Part shown: piece by piece, positions 1 to 8,477 of the stretch
How positions within the stretch are numbered: position 1 is the stretch's first letter
How the letters are laid out: every line of letters starts with the position of its first letter
DNA from: Hymenobacter properus
Lineage (GTDB): Bacteria > Bacteroidota > Bacteroidia > Cytophagales > Hymenobacteraceae
NCBI RefSeq assembly: GCF_015694735.1
Contig: NZ_JADQDP010000002.1
Span: 1,054,001 to 1,118,000 of the forward strand
Reading direction: 5' to 3'
DNA length: 64,000 bases
Translations under genes and position numbers: made by a program
The notes under the pieces: model-generated
What the model saw: the letters and a program-made list of their open reading frames with translations, nothing else
Database searches by the model: none
Told to the model about the DNA's origin: nothing

Positions 1-68
1 ATAGGGTGCATCTGACCTGCGAACCAGCCGCGAAGCTGCCGCTGGCGCAGCTGTATAACTTGTTTTAG
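1..68 (+). CDS. ureE: C-terminal fragment, probably urease accessory protein UreE
   Basis: The window opens inside a reading frame whose last 21 codons run from base 3 and end at the TAG at 66-68 (tail ...LPLAQLYNLF). The fragment is too short to identify by sequence. The UreE call rests on position: ureF and ureG follow on the same strand, and ureE normally precedes them. UreE is the nickel metallochaperone that feeds the urease maturation complex. The identity is inference only. Confidence 0.4.
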   Translation, partial: RVHLTCEPAAKLPLAQLYNLF

Positions 69-72
69 AACT

Positions 73-144
73 GTAGCGTGGACTCTGCGAGTCCGCGCCC
101 AATTGAACGTCCTGCAATGCGCGGACTCGCAGAGTCCACGCTAC
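73..144. repeat. Perfect 25-bp inverted repeat between the ureE-like fragment and ureF
   Basis: Arms at 73-97 and 120-144 are exact reverse complements, starting GTAGCGTGGACTC and ending GAGTCCACGCTAC, around a 22-bp loop. The element begins 4 bp after the upstream stop and ends 5 bp before the preferred ureF start. It could be a REP/BIME-like palindrome or an mRNA stem-loop. It lacks a T tract, so it is not a typical terminator. Confidence 0.85.
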
Positions 145-149
145 GTCCT

Positions 150-812
150 ATGCACTTCGCCCGCCTCCTGCACCTCGTCGATTCGGCCATTCCCACCGGC
201 TCGTTCGCCTATTCCTATGGGCTGGAAAGCAGCATCAGCCTGGGCCTTATCCGAGACGATGCCGGGTTGCGCCAGCACCTCTACGCCTACCTGCAGCAGG
301 CCGCCAGCTTTGAAATTCCGTTCCTGAACGCCTGCTTTCACCTCGACACCAATCGGGCCGATATGGCCGCCGAGTACGACGCCCAGTTGCTGGTGCCCGC
401 CCTACACCGAGCCAGCGCCGTGCAGGGCCGCACCTGGTTGAAGCTCCTGGCCGGCTTTTACCCGGCGGCCGACATCGAACGCATCAGCCACTGGTTTGCG
501 GCCGGGGAGGTGCCACCGCACTTCACGCTGGCGTTTGGGCTGGGGCTGCGGGCGGCGGGCTACGCGCTGGCCGAAACCGGTACTATGTACCTGCACATGC
601 TGCTGCGCGACCAGCTCAGCGCTGCCATCCGCCTCGGGTTTCTGGGGCCGCTGGAGGGGCACCGCTTGCAGCACGATTTCTACGCGGTGTTCGAGCACCT
701 GCTGGCGGGGCAGGAGGGAAAGGGCTACCGTGAGGCCAGCCGCTCGGCATTTGTGCTCGATACGGCGCAGGTGCTGCACGAGGACCTTTATTCGCGGCTG
801 TTTCAAAACTAG
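150..812 (+). CDS. ureF: Urease accessory protein UreF
   Basis: UreF is a cytoplasmic member of the UreD-UreF-UreG complex that loads nickel into apo-urease and gates the GTPase activity of UreG. The product is 220 aa, normal for the family, and opens with the typical LLHLVDSAIPTGSFAYSYGLE segment followed by an all-helical body. An in-frame ATG at 78 would put a palindromic intergenic repeat (73-144) into the protein and add 24 low-complexity residues, so the ATG at 150 is preferred. ureG follows 71 bp downstream. Confidence 0.93.
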   Translation: MHFARLLHLVDSAIPTGSFAYSYGLESSISLGLIRDDAGLRQHLYAYLQQAASFEIPFLNACFHLDTNRADMAAEYDAQLLVPALHRASAVQGRTWLKLLAGFYPAADIERISHWFAAGEVPPHFTLAFGLGLRAAGYALAETGTMYLHMLLRDQLSAAIRLGFLGPLEGHRLQHDFYAVFEHLLAGQEGKGYREASRSAFVLDTAQVLHEDLYSRLFQN

Positions 813-818
813 CCTGCC

Positions 819-847
819 CGTCATGCAGAGCGTAGCGAAGCATGACG
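819..847. repeat. Short palindrome of the GTCATGC intergenic repeat type
   Basis: CGTCATGC at 819-826 is mirrored by GCATGACG at 840-847 around AGAGCGTAGCGAA. The core resembles one arm of the longer palindromic repeats near 17.2, 55.5 and 58.7 kb. It lies in the 71-bp ureF-ureG gap and may be a solo remnant. Confidence 0.7.
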
Positions 848-883
848 TGTTGAATTAACCACTAACCGTTAACCATTATAAAC

Positions 884-1636
884 ATGGCTTTTGTTGAAAA
901 ACTTGCCCTTCTCCTCCACGGCCACCAGCACGAGGCCTACGAATCGCCCGGCGACTTCAACGAGCGCGAAACCCGACGGCTGCCCAGCCACCGCAACTTT
1001 CGCAAGCGGGCTTTCACGGTGGGCATCGGCGGGCCAGTGGGCACGGGCAAAACGGCGCTGCTCAAGGCCTTGTGCGAACGCATGCGCCACGAGTTCGAGC
1101 TGGGCGTGGTGACGAATGACATTTTCACCCGCGAAGACGCCGAGTTTCTCATTCGCAACAGCGCCCTGGATGAAAACCGCATTGTGGGCGTCGAAACCGG
1201 AGGTTGCCCGCACGCCGCCATTCGCGAGGACATTTCCCTGAATATGGACGCGTTGGAAGGCCTGATGCAGCGCTTCGATTACGGACTTGAGTACCTGTTC
1301 GTAGAGAGCGGCGGCGACAACCTGGCCGCCCACTTTAGCCGCGAGCTGGTCGATTATTCCATTTATGTCATCGACGTGTCGGGTGGCGACAAAATCCCGC
1401 GCAAGGGCGGCCCCGGCATCACGCAGTCGGACTTGCTCATCATCAATAAAATCGACCTCAAAGACCTCATCAAGGCCGACCTCGGCGTGATGGAGCGCGA
1501 CTCGAAGAAGATGCGCGGTGAGGGCCCTTTCCTGTTCGCCCGCGCCATCGACGGGCACGGGCTAGACGAGATTATTGCCCACATTAAAGACGCCAAAGCG
1601 CGGGCATTGGCCGCCGTGCGCGAAGACCGGCGCTAG
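884..1636 (+). CDS. ureG: Urease accessory GTPase UreG
   Basis: UreG is a SIMIBI-class GTPase whose GTP-dependent dimerisation carries nickel to urease. Visible motifs are the P-loop GGPVGTGKT at about residues 49-57, the metal-binding Cys-Pro-His in [11 protein letters not shown], and the NKID guanine-specificity motif. The 250-aa product is longer than the usual ~205 aa because of an N-terminal extension of ~40 residues containing HGHQHE, which could bind nickel (inference). Its TAG (1634-1636) overlaps the stop codon of convergent ureD within the shared tetranucleotide CTAG. Confidence 0.96.
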   Translation: MAFVEKLALLLHGHQHEAYESPGDFNERETRRLPSHRNFRKRAFTVGIGGPVGTGKTALLKALCERMRHEFELGVVTNDIFTREDAEFLIRNSALDENRIVGVETGGCPHAAIREDISLNMDALEGLMQRFDYGLEYLFVESGGDNLAAHFSRELVDYSIYVIDVSGGDKIPRKGGPGITQSDLLIINKIDLKDLIKADLGVMERDSKKMRGEGPFLFARAIDGHGLDEIIAHIKDAKARALAAVREDRR

Positions 1637-2535
1637 TATTTCCGCGCCAGTGGATTGTACCCCAGCAGCCATTCATTGGCCAGACCAGCCAGCAGTGCAT
1701 CGCACAGCGGCTGCAGGGCCAGGCGGCTGTGCGCGGCGGCCCGCAACACCCATACGTTTTCCCGCGCACGCGTCACCGATACCATAAATTCCTGACCTGC
1801 AAGGGTGAAATGGGGCTCGGTGCTGCCGGGCATCTGCTGGCGCGTCAGCAGCTCGGCAAGGAGTTGGACGCGTGCGTCGTGGGCGCTGCCCACTACAAAC
1901 ACGGAAAAGAAGGTTTGATAGCCCGCGAAATTGGCTGGCGAAGCGGCAATGTGGTCTTCGGGTTGAAACGCAAACCGGTCCAGCAGTACCAGCCGGCCGC
2001 CCACCCGCACGCGCAGCTCCGAATGCAGCGACGTAAAGGCGAACCGTTCGCCCTGGTCCATGCGGCCGGAGTGAAACCAGTCGACCAGTACCAGCAGCGA
2101 CGATGGATGCAGCTGCCACTCCTGCACCTGCCGGTAGCGGCTGGCGGCCTGCGGCACCACCGGGTCGGGAAAAACCACGGCCAGGGCATTTTCGGCCAGC
2201 TCGCCCACGGTGTGCTGCTCGGCCACGGCCCCATCGATGGACCGAAAAACCCGGGTACTGGCCTGCGTGCTGATAATGAGCCGCGCCTCCGCCTGAACCG
2301 ACACGCGCAGGCGAATAATATCGCCGGCCACCAGGCCGCCGCCGTAGCTGCTCAGCACCACGTGCGCCGCCCGGCCGTGCGAGGCGGGTTGCAGCAGCTT
2401 CAGCGGCTGGATGTTTTGGCAGGCCACCAGCCGCGAGCGGCCGCGCACCTCGGCCACGTCCAGCACACTCCAGGCGGGGGCGGCGGGCGAAGGAAGGGCT
2501 AGCGAAAGGGGAGAGGTGGCCGAGTCAACAGTCAT
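1633..2535 (-). CDS. ureD: Urease accessory protein UreD (UreH)
   Basis: UreD is the scaffold that binds apo-urease and recruits UreF and UreG for nickel insertion. The 300-aa product has family-like stretches such as [22 protein letters not shown] and QASTRVFRS, and the usual length. It lies opposite to ureF-ureG and converges tail to tail with ureG, the two stops overlapping in CTAG. Being on the other strand it must have its own promoter, in the ~230 bp upstream of 2535 that it shares divergently with the J-like gene. Confidence 0.9.
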   Translation of the reverse strand: MTVDSATSPLSLALPSPAAPAWSVLDVAEVRGRSRLVACQNIQPLKLLQPASHGRAAHVVLSSYGGGLVAGDIIRLRVSVQAEARLIISTQASTRVFRSIDGAVAEQHTVGELAENALAVVFPDPVVPQAASRYRQVQEWQLHPSSLLVLVDWFHSGRMDQGERFAFTSLHSELRVRVGGRLVLLDRFAFQPEDHIAASPANFAGYQTFFSVFVVGSAHDARVQLLAELLTRQQMPGSTEPHFTLAGQEFMVSVTRARENVWVLRAAAHSRLALQPLCDALLAGLANEWLLGYNPLARKY

Positions 2536-2766
2536 AAGGCTGCGAAGTACGGCCTTCCAGCCCGCCTGCCCAGCATTCTGATTCCTGGCTTTTGGTGAGA
2601 GTTTGGCTGGTAGCGTGGAGCGCGCACTTTATAATTCGCGTTTCGCTGCCTTTCCCAGCTTATTCTACCGTCAGGTCTCGCCATGGAAAGCAATACCCAA
2701 CGGCCCAATCACGTTTTCGAAATAGCCCGGTTACCTGTATTTTAGGGCCTTGCCGCGCTTTCACTT

Positions 2767-3513
2767 ATGCAGAATTATTACCGCCTGCTGGGCGTGGCCC
2801 CCACGGCCACGGCGCAGGAAATCACCCAGGGCTACTTGCAGCAGCGCACCCGCCTCAAGCGCCTGGCCGCCCACGACCGCGCCATGAAAGCCCGCCTGGC
2901 CGAGGTCGAAACCGGCTACGAAATCCTGGGCCACGCACGTCGCCGTGTGGCCTACGACCTGCTCCTCACCCAAGAGCCCGCCGCGCCACCGTCGGACCGG
3001 CAGCGCGATGAAATGCGGCTGGCCCGGTTAGCGCGCCTGGCCCGCAGCTTCAACGTAGCCGTGCTGGCCTGCTGCCTGCTGCTGGGGCTCGACTGGGGCC
3101 TGCCGCTGCGCCACCTTGCCCACGAAACCGTGCGCAGCCGCTTCCCTATTTCGGTATCGGTGTCGCTGTCCGACCCGCAGATTGCCTACCGCGTGCGCAC
3201 CGAGCACGCCGTGTTCCGGCTGCCTAGTGCCATCAGCCACCGGGTGCGGTCCGGGCAAACCATCGAGGTGTGGCAAACGCCGCTGCTAGGGGTGGTAAGC
3301 AAGGTCAGCTCGGCCGAGTCGCCCGATGGGCCGGCGCCGTTTCAGCCTTATGCGGGCACCATCTACGGCACGTTTTTTCTGCTGCCAGTGCTGCTGGGGG
3401 CGGTGGCCGGCGTGGGCGTGTGGCCAGGCCTGCGAGCCGAAACTTACGTGAACACGGCTGTCGTGAGCGGGTTATTAACCGTGCTTACACTCGTCATTCT
3501 CCTTTGTTTTTGA
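2767..3513 (+). CDS. Membrane protein with a degenerate N-terminal J domain
   Basis: The 248-aa product starts like a DnaJ J domain: YYRLLGVAPTATAQEI (helix I and turn), a basic helix II, and helix III ending YEILGHARRRVAYD, over residues 3-60. The loop that should carry His-Pro-Asp reads LAAHDR, so the HPD motif needed to stimulate Hsp70 ATPase is incomplete. Three hydrophobic segments follow, near residues 97-117, 196-217 and 228-247, with a soluble and probably extracytoplasmic section between the first two. The most likely call is a J-like membrane protein with lost or altered co-chaperone activity. No partner gene is adjacent. Confidence 0.65.
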   Translation: MQNYYRLLGVAPTATAQEITQGYLQQRTRLKRLAAHDRAMKARLAEVETGYEILGHARRRVAYDLLLTQEPAAPPSDRQRDEMRLARLARLARSFNVAVLACCLLLGLDWGLPLRHLAHETVRSRFPISVSVSLSDPQIAYRVRTEHAVFRLPSAISHRVRSGQTIEVWQTPLLGVVSKVSSAESPDGPAPFQPYAGTIYGTFFLLPVLLGAVAGVGVWPGLRAETYVNTAVVSGLLTVLTLVILLCF

Positions 3514-3597
3514 CGTAGAACCACCCTGGACGCGTAGCCCGCCGTCGGGCTTTGCCGTACTTGCAGCCGGATATCACCCTTTTGTTTTCAGTTTTTC

Positions 3598-4098
3598 ATG
3601 TCATTCACTTCCGCGCAGCCCGAAGATTTGCTGTTTGATGCCGCCCGCCGCGGCGATGTAGCCACCCTACATGAGCTGCTGGGCCAAGGCCTCGACGTCA
3701 ACACGGCCAACGCCAAAGGCTTTACGCCGCTCATCCTCGCTTCCTACGACGACCACTACGACGCCGTGAAAATGCTGCTCAACGCCGGCGCCGATCCCAA
3801 CATTCAGGACGTCACCGGCAACAGCGCCCTGATGGGCGTCAGCTTCAAGGGCTACCCCGACGTGGCCCGCCTGCTCATCGAGCGCGGCGCCGACCTCAAC
3901 CTGCAAAACGGCAACGGCGGCACCGCCCTCATGTTTGCCACCATGTTTGGCCGCAACGCGCTGGTGCGCCTCCTCCTCGAAGCCGGCGCCGACACCACCA
4001 TCAAAGACGTGCGTGGGCTCACCGCCCTGCACCTGGCCGGCCAGCAAGGCAACGAAGAAGCCTGGACGCTGCTCGGCGGCGCCCCGCCGGAAGCATAG
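3598..4098 (+). CDS. Ankyrin repeat protein
   Basis: The 166-aa product consists almost entirely of about four to five ankyrin repeats. The consensus recurs as GFTPLILASYDDHYDAVKML, LLNAGADPNIQD, LLIERGADLNLQNGNG and LLEAGADTTIKDVRGLTALH. There is no signal peptide or membrane segment, so it is probably cytoplasmic and mediates protein-protein contacts. A single-gene unit: the next gene is convergent, with a palindromic terminator between. Confidence 0.9.
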   Translation: MSFTSAQPEDLLFDAARRGDVATLHELLGQGLDVNTANAKGFTPLILASYDDHYDAVKMLLNAGADPNIQDVTGNSALMGVSFKGYPDVARLLIERGADLNLQNGNGGTALMFATMFGRNALVRLLLEAGADTTIKDVRGLTALHLAGQQGNEEAWTLLGGAPPEA

Positions 4099-4130
4099 GG
4101 CCTCTAAAAGGCTTATAATCTGAGAGAAAT

Positions 4131-4164
4131 AAAAACGTCATGCTGCGCGCAGCATGACGTTTTT
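4131..4164. terminator. Perfect bidirectional hairpin terminator
   Basis: Seventeen bases starting AAAAACGTCATGCTGCG are followed immediately by their exact reverse complement, giving a stem flanked by A5 and T5. It sits between the convergent ankyrin gene and the secreted-protein gene and can end both transcripts. Its core matches the GTCATGC palindrome family. Confidence 0.85.
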
Positions 4165-4178
4165 AGTAATGATGACGC

Positions 4179-4721
4179 CTAGCCCCGGCGGCTGGTGCAT
4201 TGCTGCCGCACCTCGTCAAGGCGCTTGGCCAGGGCCGCCACCTCCTTTTCGTTATCGGTATTGAGCGAGAGGGTGATGGTGGCCGCCAGGCCCGATGCGG
4301 CCTTGCCCTTGTGGTTTTCGCGGCGCTTTACGGTGAGCTCGTAGTAGCGTCCGCCGCCTTTCTCGTGCTCCTTGGCGGCGTAGGTCACCGAGCCCACTTC
4401 GGCCCATTCCTGGGCCAGAGTGAGCTCCAGCTCCACGTTTTCGTCGCTGCGGAAGCCCCAGCTGCTGCCGTTTTTGCTGTTGCTTATCGCAATGTTGGTG
4501 GTGCTGGTTTTGTCGGGCTTGCGGAATTTGCGAATGGTTTGGCGGAAGCCGCAGTCGGCCAGCGACACGCGCACTTCGGTATCATCATCCTTGGATTTGG
4601 GGTCGGCCATGAGTTGGTTGAGCCGGGCCGTGAGGGCTTTTACCTCCGCTGCCGGGGCTTGGGCCTGGGCCGCGCGGCCCAGCAGCAGGGCGCCGGCTAA
4701 TAAGAACATTGATTTGAGCAT
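4179..4721 (-). CDS. Secreted protein of unknown function
   Basis: The product is 180 aa. Residues 1-20 form a Sec signal peptide (hydrophobic MFLLAGALLLG, cleavage near AAQAQA). The mature part is charged with two cysteines, one in SLADCGF and one near the C terminus, that could form a disulphide. No family is recognised. It is a single gene, oriented away from the SDR gene start and sharing the 4131-4164 terminator with the ankyrin gene. Confidence 0.75.
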   Translation of the reverse strand: MLKSMFLLAGALLLGRAAQAQAPAAEVKALTARLNQLMADPKSKDDDTEVRVSLADCGFRQTIRKFRKPDKTSTTNIAISNSKNGSSWGFRSDENVELELTLAQEWAEVGSVTYAAKEHEKGGGRYYELTVKRRENHKGKAASGLAATITLSLNTDNEKEVAALAKRLDEVRQQCTSRRG

Positions 4722-4856
4722 TTGCAGAAAGGTGAAGCGTGCCAGAAAAAAGCGCTGTGGCGCCGGCCCCGCACGCGCAAGACCGGTACCACAGCGCCAG
4801 ATGCACGCTGCGCGGCCCCGGTTGCCCGGCGCCGCTAAAAAATTGTTAGTGAATGC

Positions 4857-5648
4857 TTAGCCGATGCTGCGCACCACGCCGCCATCTACCCGCACAGAGG
4901 CGCCGTTGGTGGCCGCCGCCAGCGGACTGCACAGAAAAGCCACCATGCTGGCCACCTCATCGGTGCTGATGAAACGCTGCAGCAGCGAAGTGGGACGGTC
5001 GTTGCGGAAGAAGTCGTGCTCGGCTTCCTCTCTGCTCTTGCCCTCCCCAGCCAGCTTTGCAATAAATTCCTCGACCCCCTCCGAGGCCGTGGGGCCGGGC
5101 AGCACAGAGTTTACGGTGACGCCGGTGCCCTTGGTGAGCTCGGCCAGGCCGCGGGCCACGGCCAGCTGGGCCGTTTTGGTGGTGCCGTAGTGTATCATTT
5201 CCTGCGGAATCTGCAGGGCCGATTCGCTCGAAATAAACAGGATGCGGCCCCAGCTCGCGGCCAGCATCTGCGGGAAATATTGGCGCGAGAGGCGCACCCC
5301 GCTTAGCACGTTCACCTCGAAGAAGCGCATCCAATCCTCGTCAGGAATGTCGGCGAAAGGCTTGGGCTCGAAAATGCCCACGTTGTTCACCAGCAGGTCG
5401 ACGCGGGGCACCTCGCGCAGCAGGTGCGCCACTTCGTCGGCCTTACCGAAATCGACGGCCACGCCGCGCACCCGGGCCTGCGGCGTCTCGGCCAGAATGG
5501 CGGCGCGGGCCTCCGCAATGCGTGCTTCGGTGCGGCCCGTAATAATGACTTCGGCGCCCTCGGCGGCCAGGCGGCGGGCAATGGCCAGCCCTATGCCAGC
5601 AGTGGAGCCCGTGACAAGGGCCAGCTTATCGGTGAGTTGCAAATCCAT
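4857..5648 (-). CDS. Short-chain dehydrogenase/reductase (SDR)
   Basis: The 263-aa classical SDR has the Rossmann cofactor motif TGSTAGIG at residues 13-20, the NNVG motif in DLLVNNVGIFEP, a catalytic Ser in ISSESA, and the YxxxK pair in YGTTKTA. It should catalyse NAD(P)H-dependent oxidoreduction of an alcohol or ketone. The substrate cannot be read from sequence. It is a cytoplasmic stand-alone gene. Confidence 0.92.
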   Translation of the reverse strand: MDLQLTDKLALVTGSTAGIGLAIARRLAAEGAEVIITGRTEARIAEARAAILAETPQARVRGVAVDFGKADEVAHLLREVPRVDLLVNNVGIFEPKPFADIPDEDWMRFFEVNVLSGVRLSRQYFPQMLAASWGRILFISSESALQIPQEMIHYGTTKTAQLAVARGLAELTKGTGVTVNSVLPGPTASEGVEEFIAKLAGEGKSREEAEHDFFRNDRPTSLLQRFISTDEVASMVAFLCSPLAAATNGASVRVDGGVVRSIG

Positions 5649-5744
5649 GAAATAGCCAGGAGAAAATGAAATTCACTCCTAAACCAACCAACCCCGGAAT
5701 AGTATGCTGCCCCGTGCCAATAACATTGAGCGCTGCGCTTCCTT

Positions 5745-6158
5745 TTAGCCAGCCGCCGTGCCGCGCAGCCAGGCATCGGCTTTTTCTGCGGTGTCGAAGT
5801 ACCGGAACTGCAGGGCCGGGCCCATGTCGGCGCCCACGGCCCGGGCGGCCAGCCGGCTAAGCGGCGTGGTAGCCTCCACAATGGCGCAGCGGCTGTAGCC
5901 CACCTCGGCCACGGCGCGGGGCATCCAGTCGTGCGCCAGCCAGGTTTGTACCTCCAGCGGCATGGGCGGGCGCTGGTTGTGCACGGTCATCAGGGCAGTG
6001 CAGCGGTGCTGCTGCATGGCCTGCAGCACGTGCTCGTAAATGGCGCGCAGCTCGGCGACCGAAGCCGTCAGGGGCTGCCAGTCGAGCCGCACGTATCCGG
6101 CTGATAAGTAGGAAATAGACGCCGCCGGATTGCTGAAATAGCGCAGGGTTGAATTCAC
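5745..6158 (-). CDS. Small protein of unknown function, possibly STAS/SpoIIAA-like
   Basis: The frame stays open to 6356, but its upstream part overlaps the DUF1304 gene antisense-free in another frame of the same strand, so the GTG at 6158 is preferred, giving 137 aa (NSTLRYFSNPAASISYLS...). The C-terminal FRYFDTAEKADAWLRG resembles the tail of STAS/SEC14-like proteins annotated in Bacteroidota, in which the last helix carries A.WL. That assignment is tentative. It starts 29 bp after the DUF1304 stop, so the two are probably co-transcribed. Confidence 0.6.
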   Translation of the reverse strand: MNSTLRYFSNPAASISYLSAGYVRLDWQPLTASVAELRAIYEHVLQAMQQHRCTALMTVHNQRPPMPLEVQTWLAHDWMPRAVAEVGYSRCAIVEATTPLSRLAARAVGADMGPALQFRYFDTAEKADAWLRGTAAG

Positions 6159-6187
6159 CCTGCAAAGGTAAAGCTGTTTGTGCGCTG

Positions 6188-6550
6188 CTACGCCAGCCAC
6201 AACGCCGCTAGCGCCAGCAGCGCGGGCAGGGTTTGCACCAGCAGGATGCGCCGGCCGGCCGTGGCCGCTCCATATAGCCCCGCTACCGCCACGCAGCCCA
6301 GGAAAAACGTGGCTACGTAGCGGTGCCAGGCTGGGTCGGCAATCAGCAACGACCACACCAGGCCGGCGGCCAGAAAGCCATTGTACAAGCCTTGGTTGGC
6401 AGCCAGCACTTTGGTGGGCTCAAACAACTCGGGCCGCAGCGAGCGAAAAGTTCTTGGCCCACGCGTGGTCCAGGCAAACATTTCCAGCCACAGGATATAA
6501 AAGTGAATGGCAGCTACGAGGCCGATGAGAACTTGGGCGAGCAGGTGCAT
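6188..6550 (-). CDS. DUF1304 family membrane protein
   Basis: The 120-aa product has four hydrophobic helices. The family pattern is visible: HFYILWLEMFAW in helix 1, ANQGLYNGFLAAGL in helix 2, and a Gly-rich helix 3. A TTG ten codons upstream (6580) is possible, but the ATG at 6550 places MHLLAQVLIGLVA at the N terminus as in other family members. The function of DUF1304 proteins is not known. It probably forms a two-gene unit with the following small gene. Confidence 0.85.
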   Translation of the reverse strand: MHLLAQVLIGLVAAIHFYILWLEMFAWTTRGPRTFRSLRPELFEPTKVLAANQGLYNGFLAAGLVWSLLIADPAWHRYVATFFLGCVAVAGLYGAATAGRRILLVQTLPALLALAALWLA

Positions 6551-6648
6551 AGCGGGGGCGAAGTGGTTAGGATGGGCCAACTTACGGTTATTTCCGGGAA
6601 ACCCGCGAGGCCCCTATTATCTCTGGCTTCGCCCGTGGCCGGGGCCGC

Positions 6649-7395
6649 TTACAGCGGCAGGTGGTAGCCCAGCGTGAGCGTGAGGGTGCTGGCGCGCACC
6701 TTGTAATCGTAGGCCTGGTTGTTGAACTCCACTTGCCGCACCAGCGGCGTGAGGCCATAGGCGTAACGCAGCTCCACGTCGAAGTGCTTGCCCCAGCGGC
6801 CCACGCCGCCGTGCAGCTGCCACTGGGTTTTCTCTGGGGCTTGGTCCATCACGTAGGCGTAGCTGCTGTTGGCGCCGTCGGTGGGGTTGGGAGCGGGCAC
6901 GGCGTCGTTGCCGTGGCGGAAGGCCACGGCGGGCCCAAACAAGGCATAGTATTGTTGCTGGGGCCCGAAATAATAGCCGCCCAGCGCGCTGCCGGCAAAC
7001 TGCCGGGCGTGGAAACTGATTTTTGGCCGGCCACTGAACAGCGACCCGTAGCCCCCGCCGCCGCCGGGGTATTCAAAAGGAGCCGAAAAAACTTCCTGGT
7101 AGCGCAGCTCGGGCTGGGCAAACCAACGGCCGCGCTGTACCCGCGTGAGCAGGGCCGCCGACACTGCCCCGCCGAGGCCGCCGGTGGGGGCCAGGTACGA
7201 GCCCTGCGACATATCCAACTGCTGCATGGCGCCGGGCGCCAGGCTGCTGCCCAGCCCGGCCGAGAGGCCAATGAACGTGGCGCGCTGCGGCGCTTCCTGC
7301 CCGTGGGCCAACGGGCTGCTGAAAAGGGCCGCGCACAGCAGGCCCAGGGGGAAGAAGCGCGTCCGGCGCGTGGCGGGAGTGAGGTTGGTTTCCAT
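6649..7395 (-). CDS. Predicted outer-membrane beta-barrel protein
   Basis: The product from the ATG at 7395 is 248 aa, with a Sec signal peptide ending LAHGQ at about residue 33. The mature chain has alternating aromatic and hydrophobic strands, for example FAQPELRYQEVF, LGGYYFGPQQQYYALFGPA and FDVELRYAYGL, and ends in STLTLTLGYHLPL, a typical barrel C-terminal strand. The longer start at 7437 would only add a non-signal-like leader. No substrate or partner can be inferred. Confidence 0.75.
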   Translation of the reverse strand: METNLTPATRRTRFFPLGLLCAALFSSPLAHGQEAPQRATFIGLSAGLGSSLAPGAMQQLDMSQGSYLAPTGGLGGAVSAALLTRVQRGRWFAQPELRYQEVFSAPFEYPGGGGGYGSLFSGRPKISFHARQFAGSALGGYYFGPQQQYYALFGPAVAFRHGNDAVPAPNPTDGANSSYAYVMDQAPEKTQWQLHGGVGRWGKHFDVELRYAYGLTPLVRQVEFNNQAYDYKVRASTLTLTLGYHLPL

Positions 7396-8015
7396 GCTGG
7401 CAAACGTACAGGAGCCGTATACCCGCTTGCCAATCAACTTTTGGGTTTTTGGGACTTTTGAATTAAGTAATTTTCCCTGCTTTTATGCGTGTAACTTACT
7501 GAATTATAATGAAAATATGACTGAATAAGCAATTGTGAAAAGAGACTTTAAACTTCGACTTTTTTGGTGTGCTAAGTGGTGTGCGTAGGCGTTTGGCTGC
7601 CTGGAGGTGCCCTGTATAAAACCAAAGCGGCCTGGAAGTATTTCCAAGCCGCTTTTTAAGCGCCGCCAGCAGTGAGCCGATGCGGTTCAGTTGACTGGAG
7701 TAGGTTTGGCCCTGCCGGTCGCGTGGGTGCGGGAGTGGTGGGCGCATTGAGCATTCAAGCAACCCCAGTGGCAAGCCGGGAGCCGGCATCGGTCGGGGAG
7801 GGGCAACGGGCAAAAAGAAGGCCCGCCGGTTGGGGTGGGCCTGGAGGAAAGATAGTCGCTACTGAGCCTGTTGCAGCCTCCGTTGCCCCCGTTCCGGGGG
7901 CAGGGGCGCAAGGCGTCGAGGTCGGCGTTGAGGCGGTTGAGGGCAGCGAGGAGGAGCATGGGGATGGAGGCTGCAATCCAGATGAGAAGAAGCGAGTTGC
8001 TACCGAAAACGCGGG
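7396..8015. other. Non-coding stretch with a hairpin and a possible gene remnant
   Basis: About 620 bp without a convincing gene. 7440-7560 is unusually AT-rich and may hold the promoter for the leftward barrel gene. A hairpin at 7624-7655 (AAAGCGG...CCGCTTTTT) looks like an intrinsic terminator. On the minus strand, just past the stop of the 8016-8432 gene, another frame encodes a protein-like stretch (LGQAFRELARVFGSNSLLLI, then a hydrophobic segment) that soon becomes low-complexity. It may be a decayed second gene. Confidence 0.5.
7624..7655. terminator. Hairpin resembling an intrinsic terminator
   Basis: AAAGCGG-C-CTGGAA pairs with TTCCA-AG-CCGCTTT around a short loop and is followed on the plus strand by T5. 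No plus-strand gene precedes it, so the transcript it would end is unknown. Confidence 0.55.
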
Positions 8016-8432
8016 CTAGTTCACGAAATGCTTGGCCCAGCGAAGTTCAAGAAACAGGCTGATGCCGACAGCTATGCTGCAATAGCTGAATAGCATCAGC
8101 AAATACTCGGTCTGTGCTACTACAACAAACCCTACCACTGGCAGCAACACTCCTGGGCCCAATACGCCACAAAGCGCATCATAGGCGACGGCACGCCAGT
8201 GTAACAACCGAAGGTAGTTTATGGCATCGGCGGACGTTGAGAGTTCTACTTTGCATAGCCTGCCTACGCGGGCCAGCGTTGCAATCAGAAGAACCAAGTA
8301 GCCCCAATCCTGTTCAGCCCAAAACTCGTGCTGCCGCAGATAGAGGTAAACAAACCCTTTGTATAACAGAAAAAATACCAGCAGAGGGAGAAACGTGACG
8401 AGCAGGCTTCTGGAAGTGTAGTAGGGCTTCAT
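8016..8432 (-). CDS. Integral membrane protein of unknown function
   Basis: The 138-aa product has about four hydrophobic segments: LLVTFLPLLVFFLLYKGFVY at 9-28, WGYLVLLIATLA, the GPGVLLPVVGFVVVAQ stretch, and LLMLFSYCSIAVGISLFLEL. No family is recognised. It begins 2.3 kb upstream of the barrel gene on the same strand and directly follows the stop region of mutB (the mutB stop lies at 8478, 46 bp upstream). A run-through mutAB transcript could include it. Confidence 0.6.
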   Translation of the reverse strand: MKPYYTSRSLLVTFLPLLVFFLLYKGFVYLYLRQHEFWAEQDWGYLVLLIATLARVGRLCKVELSTSADAINYLRLLHWRAVAYDALCGVLGPGVLLPVVGFVVVAQTEYLLMLFSYCSIAVGISLFLELRWAKHFVN

Positions 8433-8477
8433 GTACTGCCGCTTGAAAGGTGGCTTTGGTTACGCCCTATTGTTTAC

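Noticed and set aside
78..149. N-terminal extension of ureF from ATG 78
   Set aside because: It would translate a perfect intergenic palindrome; the family N terminus begins near 150.
1729..2502. 257-aa plus-strand frame opposite ureD
   Set aside because: Antisense shadow of a conserved gene; His/Arg/Gly-rich with no domain.
2611..2640. GTAGCGTGGAGCGCG fragment as another copy of the 73-144 repeat
   Set aside because: Only the first ~10 bases agree and no inverted arm is present.
2592..3011. 139-aa frame ahead of and overlapping the J-like gene
   Set aside because: Pro/Arg-rich and out of frame with the recognisable J domain; a GC-bias artefact.
7496..7813. 105-aa minus-strand frame in the 7.4-8.0 kb gap
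   Set aside because: No recognisable fold, crosses a terminator-like hairpin, composition unlike neighbours.
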